Below, in pieces: positions 52,444-60,018 of a DNA stretch of 60,018 bases (position 1 is the first letter of the stretch; each line of letters starts with the position of its first letter). Origin of the DNA: an uncultured Bacteroidota bacterium (GTDB lineage Bacteria; Bacteroidota; Bacteroidia; Chitinophagales; Chitinophagaceae); the NCBI GenBank assembly GCA_903877645.1, contig CAIRES010000022.1, positions 1-60,018 on the forward strand, given 5' to 3'. Made by a program: the position numbers and the translations under genes. Below the pieces are notes generated by a model, which worked only from the letters and a program-made list of their open reading frames with translations, did no database searches and was not told the origin of the DNA.

Positions 52444-52556
52444 CTTATCTCTCCCAACGATTGTGTTGGGATGGAATTAGCACCAGTTTCCGAATTTGCA
52501 CCCGGAGAGGTTGCTAAGGCTTCACAGGGCCATGACCCTCTGCCTTTCTTGATAAG
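52444..52556 (-). promoter_or_regulatory. SAM-I riboswitch (S box) controlling metB-hom
   Basis: The minus strand carries the S-box core in order: CTTATC outer stem, AGAGGGTCATGGCCC, GTGAAGCC, TTAGCAACC, then GGTGCTAATTCC and the closing AGATAAG. The outer stem CTTATC/GATAAG closes 52444-52556. SAM binding stabilises this fold and favours the terminator downstream, turning off methionine genes when SAM is plentiful. The order and spacing match the family throughout. Confidence 0.95.
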
Positions 52557-52575
52557 TGATTGTAAAGAACTGGTG

Positions 52576-52608
52576 CAAAGGTAATAGCAGCGAAACTTAT
52601 TTTCCAAA
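52576..52608 (-). promoter_or_regulatory. Promoter of the metB-hom operon
   Basis: On the minus strand TACCTTTG (52576-52583) is the -7 box and TTTG (52605-52608) the -33 box, spacer 21 bp. Transcription should begin near 52570, just before the riboswitch aptamer. Confidence 0.75.
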
Positions 52609-52692
52609 TTTATTTTCTAAAATAATTTTGAAACGGGTCTTACATACGGCATAAAACGCTTACCAGCAAAGGGTTTGGCTGGTCTTGAAAAT

Positions 52693-54912
52693 TTATAACT
52701 TCCCCCATTTCAGGCGCAGACTATTACTAACCACGGACACCGAACTCATGGCCATAGCTGCCCCGGCTATCATAGGATTTAGCAGAAAACCGTTGACAGG
52801 ATATAAAATCCCTGCAGCCAGTGGTATACCAATGACGTTGTATACAAATGCCCAAAACAGATTTTGACGAATGATCTTCACTGTTTTTCTGGACAGGTAT
52901 ATTGCGTTAGGTATATGATTGAGGTCGGAGGAGATCAGCGTCATTTTAGCCACATCCATGGCTATGTCTGTGCCCTTTCCCATGGCAATACTAATGTCTG
53001 CCACAGCCAGCGCTTCGCTGTCATTAATACCGTCACCGACCATGGCTACTACTTTTCCCTGTTGTTGCAGTTCCTTTACAAATTTAGCTTTATCCGCCGG
53101 TGAGGTATCCGCCTTGTAGTTTTTAATGCCGGCTTCCTGCGCTATCACTTTTGCAGCTTGTTCGTTATCGCCCGTAAGCATGTAGGCTTCGATACCAATT
53201 TGCCGCAACCTGGCTATAGCAGCAGATGATGATGGTTTTATTTTGTCTGTGATCGCTACTAACCCCAATGCTTTTGAATGATCGGTAAACCAGATGATAG
53301 TGTTCGCCTTTTCAGCCGCAGCTTGTGCTGCTTCTTTAAGATCAGCAGGTATGGCAATGTTCATAGAGTCTATGAACTTGCTACTCCCCGCAAATAATAT
53401 GGCTTTGTCATACAACGCAGTTACTCCGCCGCCGTTGATACTGCTGAACATAGTAACCGGTGCAGGTGTAACGCCCTGTTGTTTTAAATATCGTGTCACA
53501 GCGGCCGCAAGCGGATGTTCGGATGGCTGCTCCAGCCCGTACAGGATGGCTGATAGTTTCTGTTCGTCCATACCTGATGCCCATTGCAAACTGATTACCT
53601 CCGGGTGGCCTTCCGTTATCGTACCTGTTTTATCCAGCACAATTGCGTTGATCTTATGTGCTGTTTCCAGGCTTTCTGCGTCTTTAATGAGTATGCCATT
53701 TTCTGCACCCTTTCCCATACCTGCAATTAGCGCGGTGGGGGTGGCCAGCCCAAGAGCGCAGGGGCAGGCTATCGCAAATACAGTTACCATTGCCAGCAAT
53801 CCGTGCGTAAAGCCATTGTTCCCTCCGGCAATTACCCACACAACCAGGCTCAGTAATGCTATCCCGATAACTACCGGCACAAATATCGCCGCTATCTTAT
53901 CTACCTGTTTTTGCACCGGGGCTTTGCTTCCTTGCGCTTCCAGCACAGTTTTTATGATACTTGCCAGCAGTGTTTCTGCGCCTATTTTTTCAGCCCTCAG
54001 TGAAAAGCTTCCCTTCTGGTTTATTGTTCCGGCCAGTACTTTCGTGCCGGCCGTTTTCTCTACAGGCACAGGCTCACCGGATATCATACTTTCATCCACA
54101 AATGAACTGCCATGCAGCACATTGCCATCTACCGGTATTTTTTCTCCCGGCTTCACCACAAGTGTATCATTTACCTGTACGTTTGCCAAAGAGATGACCT
54201 CTTCATTTCCATCCTCTTTCAGCCGGACTACCTTATCGGGCTGTAAGCCCATCAGTTTTTTTATGGCAGATGAAGTATTGGCTTTTGCGCCTTCTTCAAG
54301 GAGCTTCCCGAGTAAAATGAAAGTGATCACAACTGCAGAAGCCTCGAAATATACATCAGCCGCAAGGCCTTTATTGGTCCAGAATTGAGGATACACTGTA
54401 TTGAATACACTGAACAAATAGGCAATCCCTGTACTCAGTGCTACAAGTGTGTCCATATTGGCTGTACCATGCCCTGCCTGTTTCCATGCGCCTATGAAAA
54501 ACTGGCGCCCCAGGACTAGCACAACGGGAGTTGCCAGCGTCCACATTAGGTAAGTGGCATAAGGTATATGTATGCCGCTCATGGCTATGCCAACCAGCGG
54601 CGTTGTGCATATCACGGATAAGATTGTCCGCAACCGCAATTTTTTGTAAATTTTATAGTTGATCTCAGCCAGCTTTCCAGGCGCTGCTGCATCTTGCAGA
54701 ATGATCAGGTCGTACCCGGAAGCCTGCACTGCTTTTTTCACTGATTCGATATTCGCCGTCTCCGGGTCATATTCAAGCAGTACAGTATTATTGGCCAGGT
54801 TCACCGCAGCTTTAAACACACCTTTTTGGGCAGTCAGCGTTTTTTCAACCGTTGCTACACAAGATGCGCAGTGCATTCCTGTTATGGGAAATGTGTTTTT
54901 TATGGAAGGCAT
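52693..54912 (-). CDS. copA: Copper-exporting P1B-type ATPase
   Basis: CopA, 739 aa, pumps cuprous ions out of the cytoplasm. One N-terminal HMA metal-binding domain (about 5-70) has GMHCASC with Cys15 and Cys18. The transport site CPC is at 383-385 in AIACPCALG. The phosphorylation motif DKTGT is at 427-431, followed by the HP-type motif SEHPLA in the nucleotide domain. The C-terminal [13 protein letters not shown] is the CopA-type signature. Eight membrane segments are expected. TACTTTTG on the minus strand (54974-54981) is a plausible -7 box. No CsoR/CueR gene is near, so regulation is not visible here. Confidence 0.95.
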   Translation of the reverse strand: MPSIKNTFPITGMHCASCVATVEKTLTAQKGVFKAAVNLANNTVLLEYDPETANIESVKKAVQASGYDLIILQDAAAPGKLAEINYKIYKKLRLRTILSVICTTPLVGIAMSGIHIPYATYLMWTLATPVVLVLGRQFFIGAWKQAGHGTANMDTLVALSTGIAYLFSVFNTVYPQFWTNKGLAADVYFEASAVVITFILLGKLLEEGAKANTSSAIKKLMGLQPDKVVRLKEDGNEEVISLANVQVNDTLVVKPGEKIPVDGNVLHGSSFVDESMISGEPVPVEKTAGTKVLAGTINQKGSFSLRAEKIGAETLLASIIKTVLEAQGSKAPVQKQVDKIAAIFVPVVIGIALLSLVVWVIAGGNNGFTHGLLAMVTVFAIACPCALGLATPTALIAGMGKGAENGILIKDAESLETAHKINAIVLDKTGTITEGHPEVISLQWASGMDEQKLSAILYGLEQPSEHPLAAAVTRYLKQQGVTPAPVTMFSSINGGGVTALYDKAILFAGSSKFIDSMNIAIPADLKEAAQAAAEKANTIIWFTDHSKALGLVAITDKIKPSSSAAIARLRQIGIEAYMLTGDNEQAAKVIAQEAGIKNYKADTSPADKAKFVKELQQQGKVVAMVGDGINDSEALAVADISIAMGKGTDIAMDVAKMTLISSDLNHIPNAIYLSRKTVKIIRQNLFWAFVYNVIGIPLAAGILYPVNGFLLNPMIAGAAMAMSSVSVVSNSLRLKWGKL

Positions 54913-55028
54913 TATGTGTTTTACTTTTACAAAGATCGCACCTGTAAGTTTAATTGGTCTTATAGGGGTATAGCAAAAGTAAATAGTAACAGACCGGATA
55001 ACGGTGATATTGATCAGTACCGTAACTA

Positions 55029-55069
55029 AAAAGAGAAAGCTGCTTCGGTTGGAAGCAGCTTTCTCTTTT
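55029..55069 (-). terminator. Terminator after the beta-flower-like gene
   Basis: AAAAGAGAAAGCTGCTTC (55029-55046) and GAAGCAGCTTTCTCTTTT (55052-55069) form an 18-bp perfect stem with loop GGTTG, followed on the minus strand by a TTAGTT-type tail. It lies 19 bp past the end of the minus-strand gene. Confidence 0.88.
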
Positions 55070-55087
55070 AAAATTATCTTTAATAAA

Positions 55088-55540
55088 TCAATTAAATTTA
55101 AAGAAGAAGAAATAAGGGGCTGCCCACATTACTTCAGTTTGTATTTCATAGCCAATCACATTGTGGCTGGCATCAAGAACAGTGCCATCTCCCTTCACAT
55201 GCCCAACAACTTTATTCTCAGCATTGGTTATGGTATATGAGTATGTTGTGTTGCCATCATAATTTATATGTCCCAATACCTTATGATCGGCATCTTGTAC
55301 TTCTTTACCGTCAACCAGGTAGCCTATTTTTTGGTGATCCTTATTGAAGATCACATTGGCACCGTCGACCATTTTGAATTCCCCGGCAAAATTGTTTTTG
55401 GCATCTGTTATTCTGCCCCCCATTATAAACCCGAGAATATTACGATGGCTGTCTTTTACGGAGTGCACATCATTTGGTGAATCCTGAGCATAGGCGAGGG
55501 TTGTGCCACAGCAAAGTAGAATAAGAAGCAGTTTTTTCAT
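55088..55540 (-). CDS. Secreted beta-flower-like repeat protein
   Basis: A 150-aa exported protein from ATG 55540; a longer in-frame extension upstream lacks any signal and overlaps gyrA regulatory sequence. A signal peptide ends LAYAQ (about 19). The mature part has five repeats with the theme GxIxDAxxxxxGxI: [55 protein letters not shown] and two between. This fits the five-fold beta-flower type of small secreted protein seen in Bacteroidota. Role unknown. Confidence 0.75.
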   Translation of the reverse strand: MKKLLLILLCCGTTLAYAQDSPNDVHSVKDSHRNILGFIMGGRITDAKNNFAGEFKMVDGANVIFNKDHQKIGYLVDGKEVQDADHKVLGHINYDGNTTYSYTITNAENKVVGHVKGDGTVLDASHNVIGYEIQTEVMWAAPYFFFFKFN

Positions 55541-55692
55541 TTTTTGAGTTTTAAGTGAATGCAAGATAATGATTTTTCTGTACAAAGTCCTGTTTTTTTC
55601 ATATTTACCCGCTCCTTTTTTTGGTGCAAGTCTATTACATGTAAAATAATAATCACAAGTTAATATTTTGTCTTGAAAAACAGTAAATAAAC

Positions 55693-55713
55693 TTATGCAC
55701 AATGTTATCAACA
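55693..55713. other. Two DnaA-box-like 9-mers upstream of gyrA
   Basis: TTATGCACA (55693-55701) fits TTATNCACA fully. TTATCAACA (55705-55713) differs at one base. They are 3 bp apart and in the same direction, in AT-rich sequence about 60-80 bp upstream of the gyrA -7 box. DnaA control of gyrA or chance are both possible. Confidence 0.35.
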
Positions 55714-55773
55714 TAGTGGGCAAAAAGCCCTGTGATAGTTGTTGTTTTTTCAATTTATTACGGGTATTAAACC

Positions 55774-55781
55774 TTATATTT
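55774..55781 (+). promoter_or_regulatory. -7 box of the gyrA promoter
   Basis: TATATTTG matches TAnnTTTG and ends 25 bp before the gyrA ATG at 55807. Supercoiling-sensitive control is typical of gyrA elsewhere but not shown here. Confidence 0.6.
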
Positions 55782-55806
55782 GCGCATCTTTTTTTAATAC
55801 CGGAAT

Positions 55807-58515
55807 ATGGACCAAAATAACGAAGAATTATTACCACAAGAGACCCCCGAAGAAGGCAATAAAATAATACAAATAAACATTGAGGAGCAGATGAAGACCG
55901 CCTACATAGATTATTCTATGTCGGTGATCGTAGGCCGTGCATTGCCCGATGTGCGTGATGGTTTGAAGCCCGTTCACCGCCGTGTACTATTTGCAATGCA
56001 TGAACTTGGTAATACGTTCAACAAGCCTTATAAGAAATGTGCCCGTATAGTAGGTGAGGTGCTTGGTAAGTATCACCCGCACGGCGATACTGCCGTATAC
56101 GATGCCATGGTACGTATGGCACAGCCCTGGAGCATGCGCTACATGATGGTGGATGGCCAGGGAAACTATGGCAGCCAGGACGGCGACGGCCCGGCCGCAA
56201 TGCGTTATACCGAAGCCCGTATGCAGAAGCTGGGTGAGGCTATGATGGAGGATATTGAAAAAGAAACGGTCAACTTCACCAATAACTTCGATGATTCGCT
56301 TGAAGAACCATCTGTACTTCCTACACGCATACCGCAGTTGCTTGTAAACGGCTCTTCAGGTATCGCTGTGGGCATGGCTACCAATATGATGCCGCACAAC
56401 CTTACTGAGGTTATTGATGGCTGCCTTGCCTATATAGACAATAGGGAGATCGATATTGATGAGCTCATGAAGTATGTAAAAGCACCCGATTTTCCTACAG
56501 GGGGTATTATACATGGTATTGAGGGCATTAAGGCAGGTATGCATACCGGCAGGGGCAGGGTAGTACTGCGCGGCCGTGTCACTGTTGAGACGACCAAGAA
56601 CGGTAAAGAACAGATCATTATCACCGAAGTGCCTTACCAGGTAAGCCGGGATGCCCTCGCTGAAAAGATAGGCGCGCTTGTCAACAATAAAGTAATTGAA
56701 GGCATCACTCACGTGGCCAATGAATCCAATAAGGAAGGTACGCGTGTAGTAGTAGAGATCCGTCGGGATGCCGTGGCACAGGTGATCATCAACCAGTTGT
56801 ATAAATACAGCGAACTGCAAACATCTTACGGTATCAATAATGTGGCGCTCGTCAATGGCCGTCCGCGTACACTGAATCTTAAAGACCTTATCTCTGAGTT
56901 CATCGCTTTCCGCCACGAGATAGTCGTGCGCCGTACTGAGTATGAGCTGCGCGAAGCTAAGAAGCGCGCCCATATCCTTGAAGGTTATATCATTGCGCTT
57001 GATCATCTTGATGAGGTGATTGCCCTTATCCGTAATTCAGCCAACCCTGAAATTGCAAAGGACGGGCTGATGACCAAATTCGGGATGAGCGAGATACAAT
57101 CCAAGGCCGTGCTGGAGCTGCGCCTGCAGCGCCTCACCGGTATGGAGATACATAAGATCCGTGAAGAGCATGCCGAGTTGATGAAATTAATAGCAAGCCT
57201 GGAAGAGATCTTAGGCAACGAAGGTATGCGCTACCAGATCATCAAGGATGAGCTCACTGAAGTGCAGAAGAAATTTGGAGATACCCGCCGCACAGAGATA
57301 CAATACCTCGCCGATGAAATGCGTATCGAAGACCTCATTGAAAAAGAAGACGTGGTGATCACGGTTTCTCACCTGGGGTATATCAAGCGTACATCTAACG
57401 ACGAATATCGTTCTCAACGCCGTGGCGGTCGCGGTGCTATGGGTGGTAAAACAAGAGATGCCGACTATATCGAGCACCTGTTCGTAGCATCTACCCACCA
57501 CACACTCATGTTCTTTACCGAAAAAGGCCGTTGTTTCTGGCTCAAGGTATATGAGATACCTGAAGCTGATAAGAATGGAAAGGGTAGGGCGATACAGAAT
57601 ATGATACAGATACCGGCCGACGATAAGATCCGTACGGTAATAGATGTACCGAAGCTGGAAGACGAAGATTTTATCAATTCCCACTTTGTAGTATTGTGTA
57701 CCAAGAAGGGTATCATTAAGAAAACAAAACTCGCAGATTTCAGCCGCCCCCGTGCTAATGGCATTATTGCTATAACCGTTGAAGAGGGCGATGAACTGCT
57801 TGATGTATCACTCACTAAAGAAGGCTACTACATAATGATGGCTGTTAAATCCGGCAGAGCGATATGCTTCCCGCAGGATAAAGTACGGTCTACAGGCCGC
57901 GGCGCTATCGGTGTATTTGGCATAGAGCTGGATGAGAATAATGACGAAGTGATCGGTATGCTTTGTGTAGATAAGCACGATATCAATAAGCAGGTACTGG
58001 TAGTATCGGAAAATGGCCTGGGCAAGCGCACACCATTCCTGGAGAAAGTAGAGGAAAAAGAAGGTGATGCAGATAAGGCAGCAGAAACCGATCCGTACAA
58101 CCTTGTATCAATAGAAGATGCAGATGGTAAAATGCAGAAATACCTCCTTTCTTACCGTGTCACTAATCGCGGTGGCAAGGGTGTGAAAACGATCAACATC
58201 ACCGAAAAGACAGGTGCGCTTGTTGGCCTCGTAGGGGTAGAGAAAAATGACGACCTGATGATCACTTGTGAATCCGGCGTTACGATCCGCATGAAGGTAT
58301 CTGCCATCCGCGAGGCAGGCAGGGCCACACAGGGCGTGAAACTCATCAATATCGATGAAGGCGACAGGATAGCAGCCATAGCACGCATAGCCGAGCAGGA
58401 AGATGATGATGCCGAAACTACGGAAGGTGTGGAAGGAGCAGAAGGAACAGAACCCGGCCCTGATGATCAGGCCACAGAAGGCGCTGCTGATGCCCCTGCA
58501 ACAACAATAGAATAA
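55807..58515 (+). CDS. gyrA: DNA gyrase subunit A
   Basis: GyrA, 902 aa, the DNA-cutting subunit of gyrase. The catalytic tyrosine is Tyr134 in [10 protein letters not shown]. The quinolone-determining region contains [19 protein letters not shown], where the position equal to E. coli Ser83 is Thr95 and Asp87 is Asp99. The C-terminal beta-pinwheel (from about 535) begins with the GyrA box [10 protein letters not shown], separating it from ParC. The last about 50 residues are an acidic tail ending near ATTIE. No gyrB is next to it. The downstream TPR gene follows 39 bp later on the same strand. Confidence 0.97.
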   Translation: MDQNNEELLPQETPEEGNKIIQINIEEQMKTAYIDYSMSVIVGRALPDVRDGLKPVHRRVLFAMHELGNTFNKPYKKCARIVGEVLGKYHPHGDTAVYDAMVRMAQPWSMRYMMVDGQGNYGSQDGDGPAAMRYTEARMQKLGEAMMEDIEKETVNFTNNFDDSLEEPSVLPTRIPQLLVNGSSGIAVGMATNMMPHNLTEVIDGCLAYIDNREIDIDELMKYVKAPDFPTGGIIHGIEGIKAGMHTGRGRVVLRGRVTVETTKNGKEQIIITEVPYQVSRDALAEKIGALVNNKVIEGITHVANESNKEGTRVVVEIRRDAVAQVIINQLYKYSELQTSYGINNVALVNGRPRTLNLKDLISEFIAFRHEIVVRRTEYELREAKKRAHILEGYIIALDHLDEVIALIRNSANPEIAKDGLMTKFGMSEIQSKAVLELRLQRLTGMEIHKIREEHAELMKLIASLEEILGNEGMRYQIIKDELTEVQKKFGDTRRTEIQYLADEMRIEDLIEKEDVVITVSHLGYIKRTSNDEYRSQRRGGRGAMGGKTRDADYIEHLFVASTHHTLMFFTEKGRCFWLKVYEIPEADKNGKGRAIQNMIQIPADDKIRTVIDVPKLEDEDFINSHFVVLCTKKGIIKKTKLADFSRPRANGIIAITVEEGDELLDVSLTKEGYYIMMAVKSGRAICFPQDKVRSTGRGAIGVFGIELDENNDEVIGMLCVDKHDINKQVLVVSENGLGKRTPFLEKVEEKEGDADKAAETDPYNLVSIEDADGKMQKYLLSYRVTNRGGKGVKTINITEKTGALVGLVGVEKNDDLMITCESGVTIRMKVSAIREAGRATQGVKLINIDEGDRIAAIARIAEQEDDDAETTEGVEGAEGTEPGPDDQATEGAADAPATTIE

Positions 58516-58554
58516 GAATCGAAATAAATTGTAAACTTAATAGTAAACATAAAA

Positions 58555-59817
58555 ATGAAAAAAGCCATTTTAATCATTGCTGCTGTCGGAGTTACTGTCC
58601 ATGGCATGGCACAGGAAAAATATGTGGTATCTGCGCTTGTGGATGCAAACAAGGGACAATATGAAGAAGCAAAAGACGATATAGATAAGGCAATGGCAAA
58701 TTCCGAAACGAAGGATAAGCCCAAAGCGCTGCTTGCAAAAGCCCAGATATATAACTCCCTGCAGAGCATGGACAAGTATAAGGCTCAAAACCCATACAGG
58801 GAAGGGGCCCAGGCTGCTATTAAGATAACGCAGGTCAAAGCCGACTACGAGAAAAATACAGTTGACAATATTCTTTTGGTAGATGGATTCTATTATTACA
58901 ACGATGGCGTTAAAGCGTATAATGATTCGAAATTTGCCGATGCACTGGATCTCGTAAGCAACACCGTCAAGATACATGATCTGGACGGGGGTAAAAGGTT
59001 TGAAAAATTCTCCAAGATCAAAGCTTTCGATACCGTATACGCCCAGGCTTACCAGATAATGGCCAAATCTAATTACTACCTTGGCAAGTACGACGAGGCG
59101 CTTACTCAGTTGGTGGCGGTTAAAAATAACCCCATCACCCGCATCGCAAACGTATATGAATGCCTCATTGATGTATATCAGAAAAAAGGAAATACTACAG
59201 AGCAATTGCAAACGATACAGGAAGGCCGCAAATATTTTCCGGATGATGCCAATATCCGTAATTATGAGTTGAATTACTACATCAAGTCGGGTAATGAAGA
59301 TGAGATCATAAAGAAGCTCGAAGATGCTGCCGTAAAAGAGCCTAATAATGCAGATATCCTGTTCAATATAGCTACTACCTACCTCACAATGGCCAGCCCT
59401 AAAGAAAAAGACAAACCAAAGCCGGCCAATGTCTCTGAACTTTATGCCAAATCTGAAAACGCTTTTCAGCGCACGTTAAAGTTAGCGCCCGAAAACGCTG
59501 TGTACAACTATAATTTCGGGGCCATGTATTATAACCAGGCGACCGACCTTAACGAACAGATGAACGCAATTACCGGCACATCTGATGCCGACCAGAAAAA
59601 ATACGATAACCTGAAAACGCAACGCGATGGACTGTTTGACAAATCATTGCCTTACTTCGAGAAAGCGTACAGCATCTATTCTGCAAAAGAAACTGAACTG
59701 AAGGACGATGACCGCAGCACATACAAGCGCACGCTCATGGCTTTGCAGCAGATATACTCAAGGCAGAGCAAAATGGACAAGGCTGCTGAAATGAAGAAAA
59801 AATACGAATCCATTTAA
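58555..59817 (+). CDS. Secreted TPR-repeat protein
   Basis: A 420-aa protein with a signal peptide (1-20, ending GMAQ) and several TPR repeats spread over about 25-415: for example YVVSALVDANKGQYEEAKDD, YGKYDEALTQL in the form YLGKYDEALTQL, and ENAVYNYNFGAMYYNQATD. The last pair resembles repeats of tol-pal-associated periplasmic TPR proteins. It is 39 bp downstream of gyrA and probably read with it. Its role is unknown; TPR proteins of this type usually scaffold envelope complexes. Confidence 0.85.
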   Translation: MKKAILIIAAVGVTVHGMAQEKYVVSALVDANKGQYEEAKDDIDKAMANSETKDKPKALLAKAQIYNSLQSMDKYKAQNPYREGAQAAIKITQVKADYEKNTVDNILLVDGFYYYNDGVKAYNDSKFADALDLVSNTVKIHDLDGGKRFEKFSKIKAFDTVYAQAYQIMAKSNYYLGKYDEALTQLVAVKNNPITRIANVYECLIDVYQKKGNTTEQLQTIQEGRKYFPDDANIRNYELNYYIKSGNEDEIIKKLEDAAVKEPNNADILFNIATTYLTMASPKEKDKPKPANVSELYAKSENAFQRTLKLAPENAVYNYNFGAMYYNQATDLNEQMNAITGTSDADQKKYDNLKTQRDGLFDKSLPYFEKAYSIYSAKETELKDDDRSTYKRTLMALQQIYSRQSKMDKAAEMKKKYESI

Positions 59818-59841
59818 CTGAAAATTGTATAGGTTTTTTTG

Positions 59842-59871
59842 AAAGCCACAGAGTTCTACTGTGGCTTTCTT
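59842..59871 (+). terminator. Terminator after the TPR gene
   Basis: AAAGCCACAG (59842-59851) pairs with CTGTGGCTTT (59859-59868), a 10-bp stem with a 7-nt loop, followed by CTTAGG; a T run (59834-59840) precedes it, so it may act better on the minus strand. Confidence 0.7.
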
Positions 59872-59928
59872 AGGTATATAATACCAATTAGACTAAATAA
59901 TTCGGCATGATTTTTGCTGTGGTTAAGT

Positions 59929-60018
59929 ATGGCAATCTTACTAACAGTTACGGTCAAAGAGACCGAAGAAGAACTGACAGCGTTACTTCGCAAATCAACC
60001 GCTGCAACCAAACCAAGA
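59929..60018 (+). CDS. Start of an IS630-type transposase (cut by window edge)
   Basis: An open frame of at least 30 codons from ATG 59929 to the window end begins MAILLTVTVKETEEELTALL and continues with KSTAATKPR. This fits the first helix of the helix-turn-helix domain of IS630-family transposases, which typically start with a segment like TVEESxEELxxLLKxxTTA. The left terminal repeat should lie in 59880-59928. The rest of the element is outside the window, so completeness cannot be judged. Confidence 0.55.
   Translation, partial: MAILLTVTVKETEEELTALLRKSTAATKPR

Noticed and set aside
53294-54388. Long 364-codon frame on the plus strand over copA
   Set aside because: Antisense shadow of copA; serine/alanine/phenylalanine-rich without domains.
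54961-54972. TATAGGGGTATA before copA as a copper-regulator operator
   Set aside because: It resembles half of a CsoR-type site only loosely and lacks a second arm; no regulator gene is near.
1-60018. CRISPR arrays, prophage genes, rRNA genes
   Set aside because: No spaced identical repeats, no phage structural or integrase genes and no rRNA sequence were seen.

Overview
The window looks like chromosome of a Bacteroidota bacterium, most likely of the Chitinophagales. The evidence is: two proteins ending in type IX secretion (Por) sorting domains; many promoters of the Bacteroidota form (TTTG near -33, TAnnTTTG near -7); start codons with almost no leader and few Shine-Dalgarno sites; a long (about 310 aa) NusB in the block nusB-DUF1573-yajC-coaE; and lipoproteins, an NHL/Ig-repeat protein and a small acidic protein of kinds common in this phylum. 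The genus cannot be fixed from sequence alone.

Layout. 0-0.8 kb: no gene; four 24-bp-spaced repeats that look like an IS21-type end, plus other repeats. 0.8-4.4 kb: a YoeB-type toxin-antitoxin pair, uvrC with a lipoprotein, and an MntA-HepT pair. 4.5-10 kb: an APC amino-acid permease, an acidic protein, a DUF218 lipoprotein, a PagL-like lipid A deacylase and a 1-Cys peroxiredoxin. 10-19.7 kb: a 1231-aa secreted NHL/Ig-repeat protein, sucC, a bleomycin-hydrolase-type peptidase, two tandem OmpA-family lipoproteins and a lytic transglycosylase. 19.7-23 kb: a penicillin-acylase family protein, small membrane proteins and a candidate structured RNA. 23-27.9 kb: a tetR-tolC-emrA-emrB efflux operon with palindromes over its promoter. 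28-33.2 kb: a type IX cargo protein, a hydrolase remnant, rodA and mrdA.

33.3-37.3 kb: tRNA-Gln, a DUF433/DUF5615 toxin-antitoxin pair with a frameshifted toxin, msrB-msrA, a DUF6600 protein and a 38-aa His-rich lipoprotein. 37.4-42.8 kb: ccmE-ccmF and, convergent with them, nusB-DUF1573-yajC-coaE. 43-46.5 kb: a TMTC-like GT-C/TPR membrane protein and two paralogous lipoproteins. 46.5-52.6 kb: clpB, a decayed MNT nucleotidyltransferase, and metB-hom behind a SAM-I riboswitch. 52.7-59.9 kb: copA, a beta-flower-like secreted protein, and gyrA followed by a TPR protein. 59.9-60.0 kb: the start of an IS630-type transposase, cut by the window edge.

Most of the window is housekeeping and envelope biology: wall elongation (mrdA, rodA, lytic transglycosylase), envelope stress and efflux, cytochrome c maturation, sulfur and methionine metabolism (msrAB, metB-hom) and DNA maintenance. 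Accessory signals are four toxin-antitoxin-type loci, two of them decayed, and IS traces at both ends. I found no convincing wholly new multigene system. The best leads are the structured RNA near 22.95 kb, the TMTC-like protein with its lipoprotein neighbours, the 38-aa His-rich lipoprotein, and the unrecognised antitoxin of the YoeB pair.
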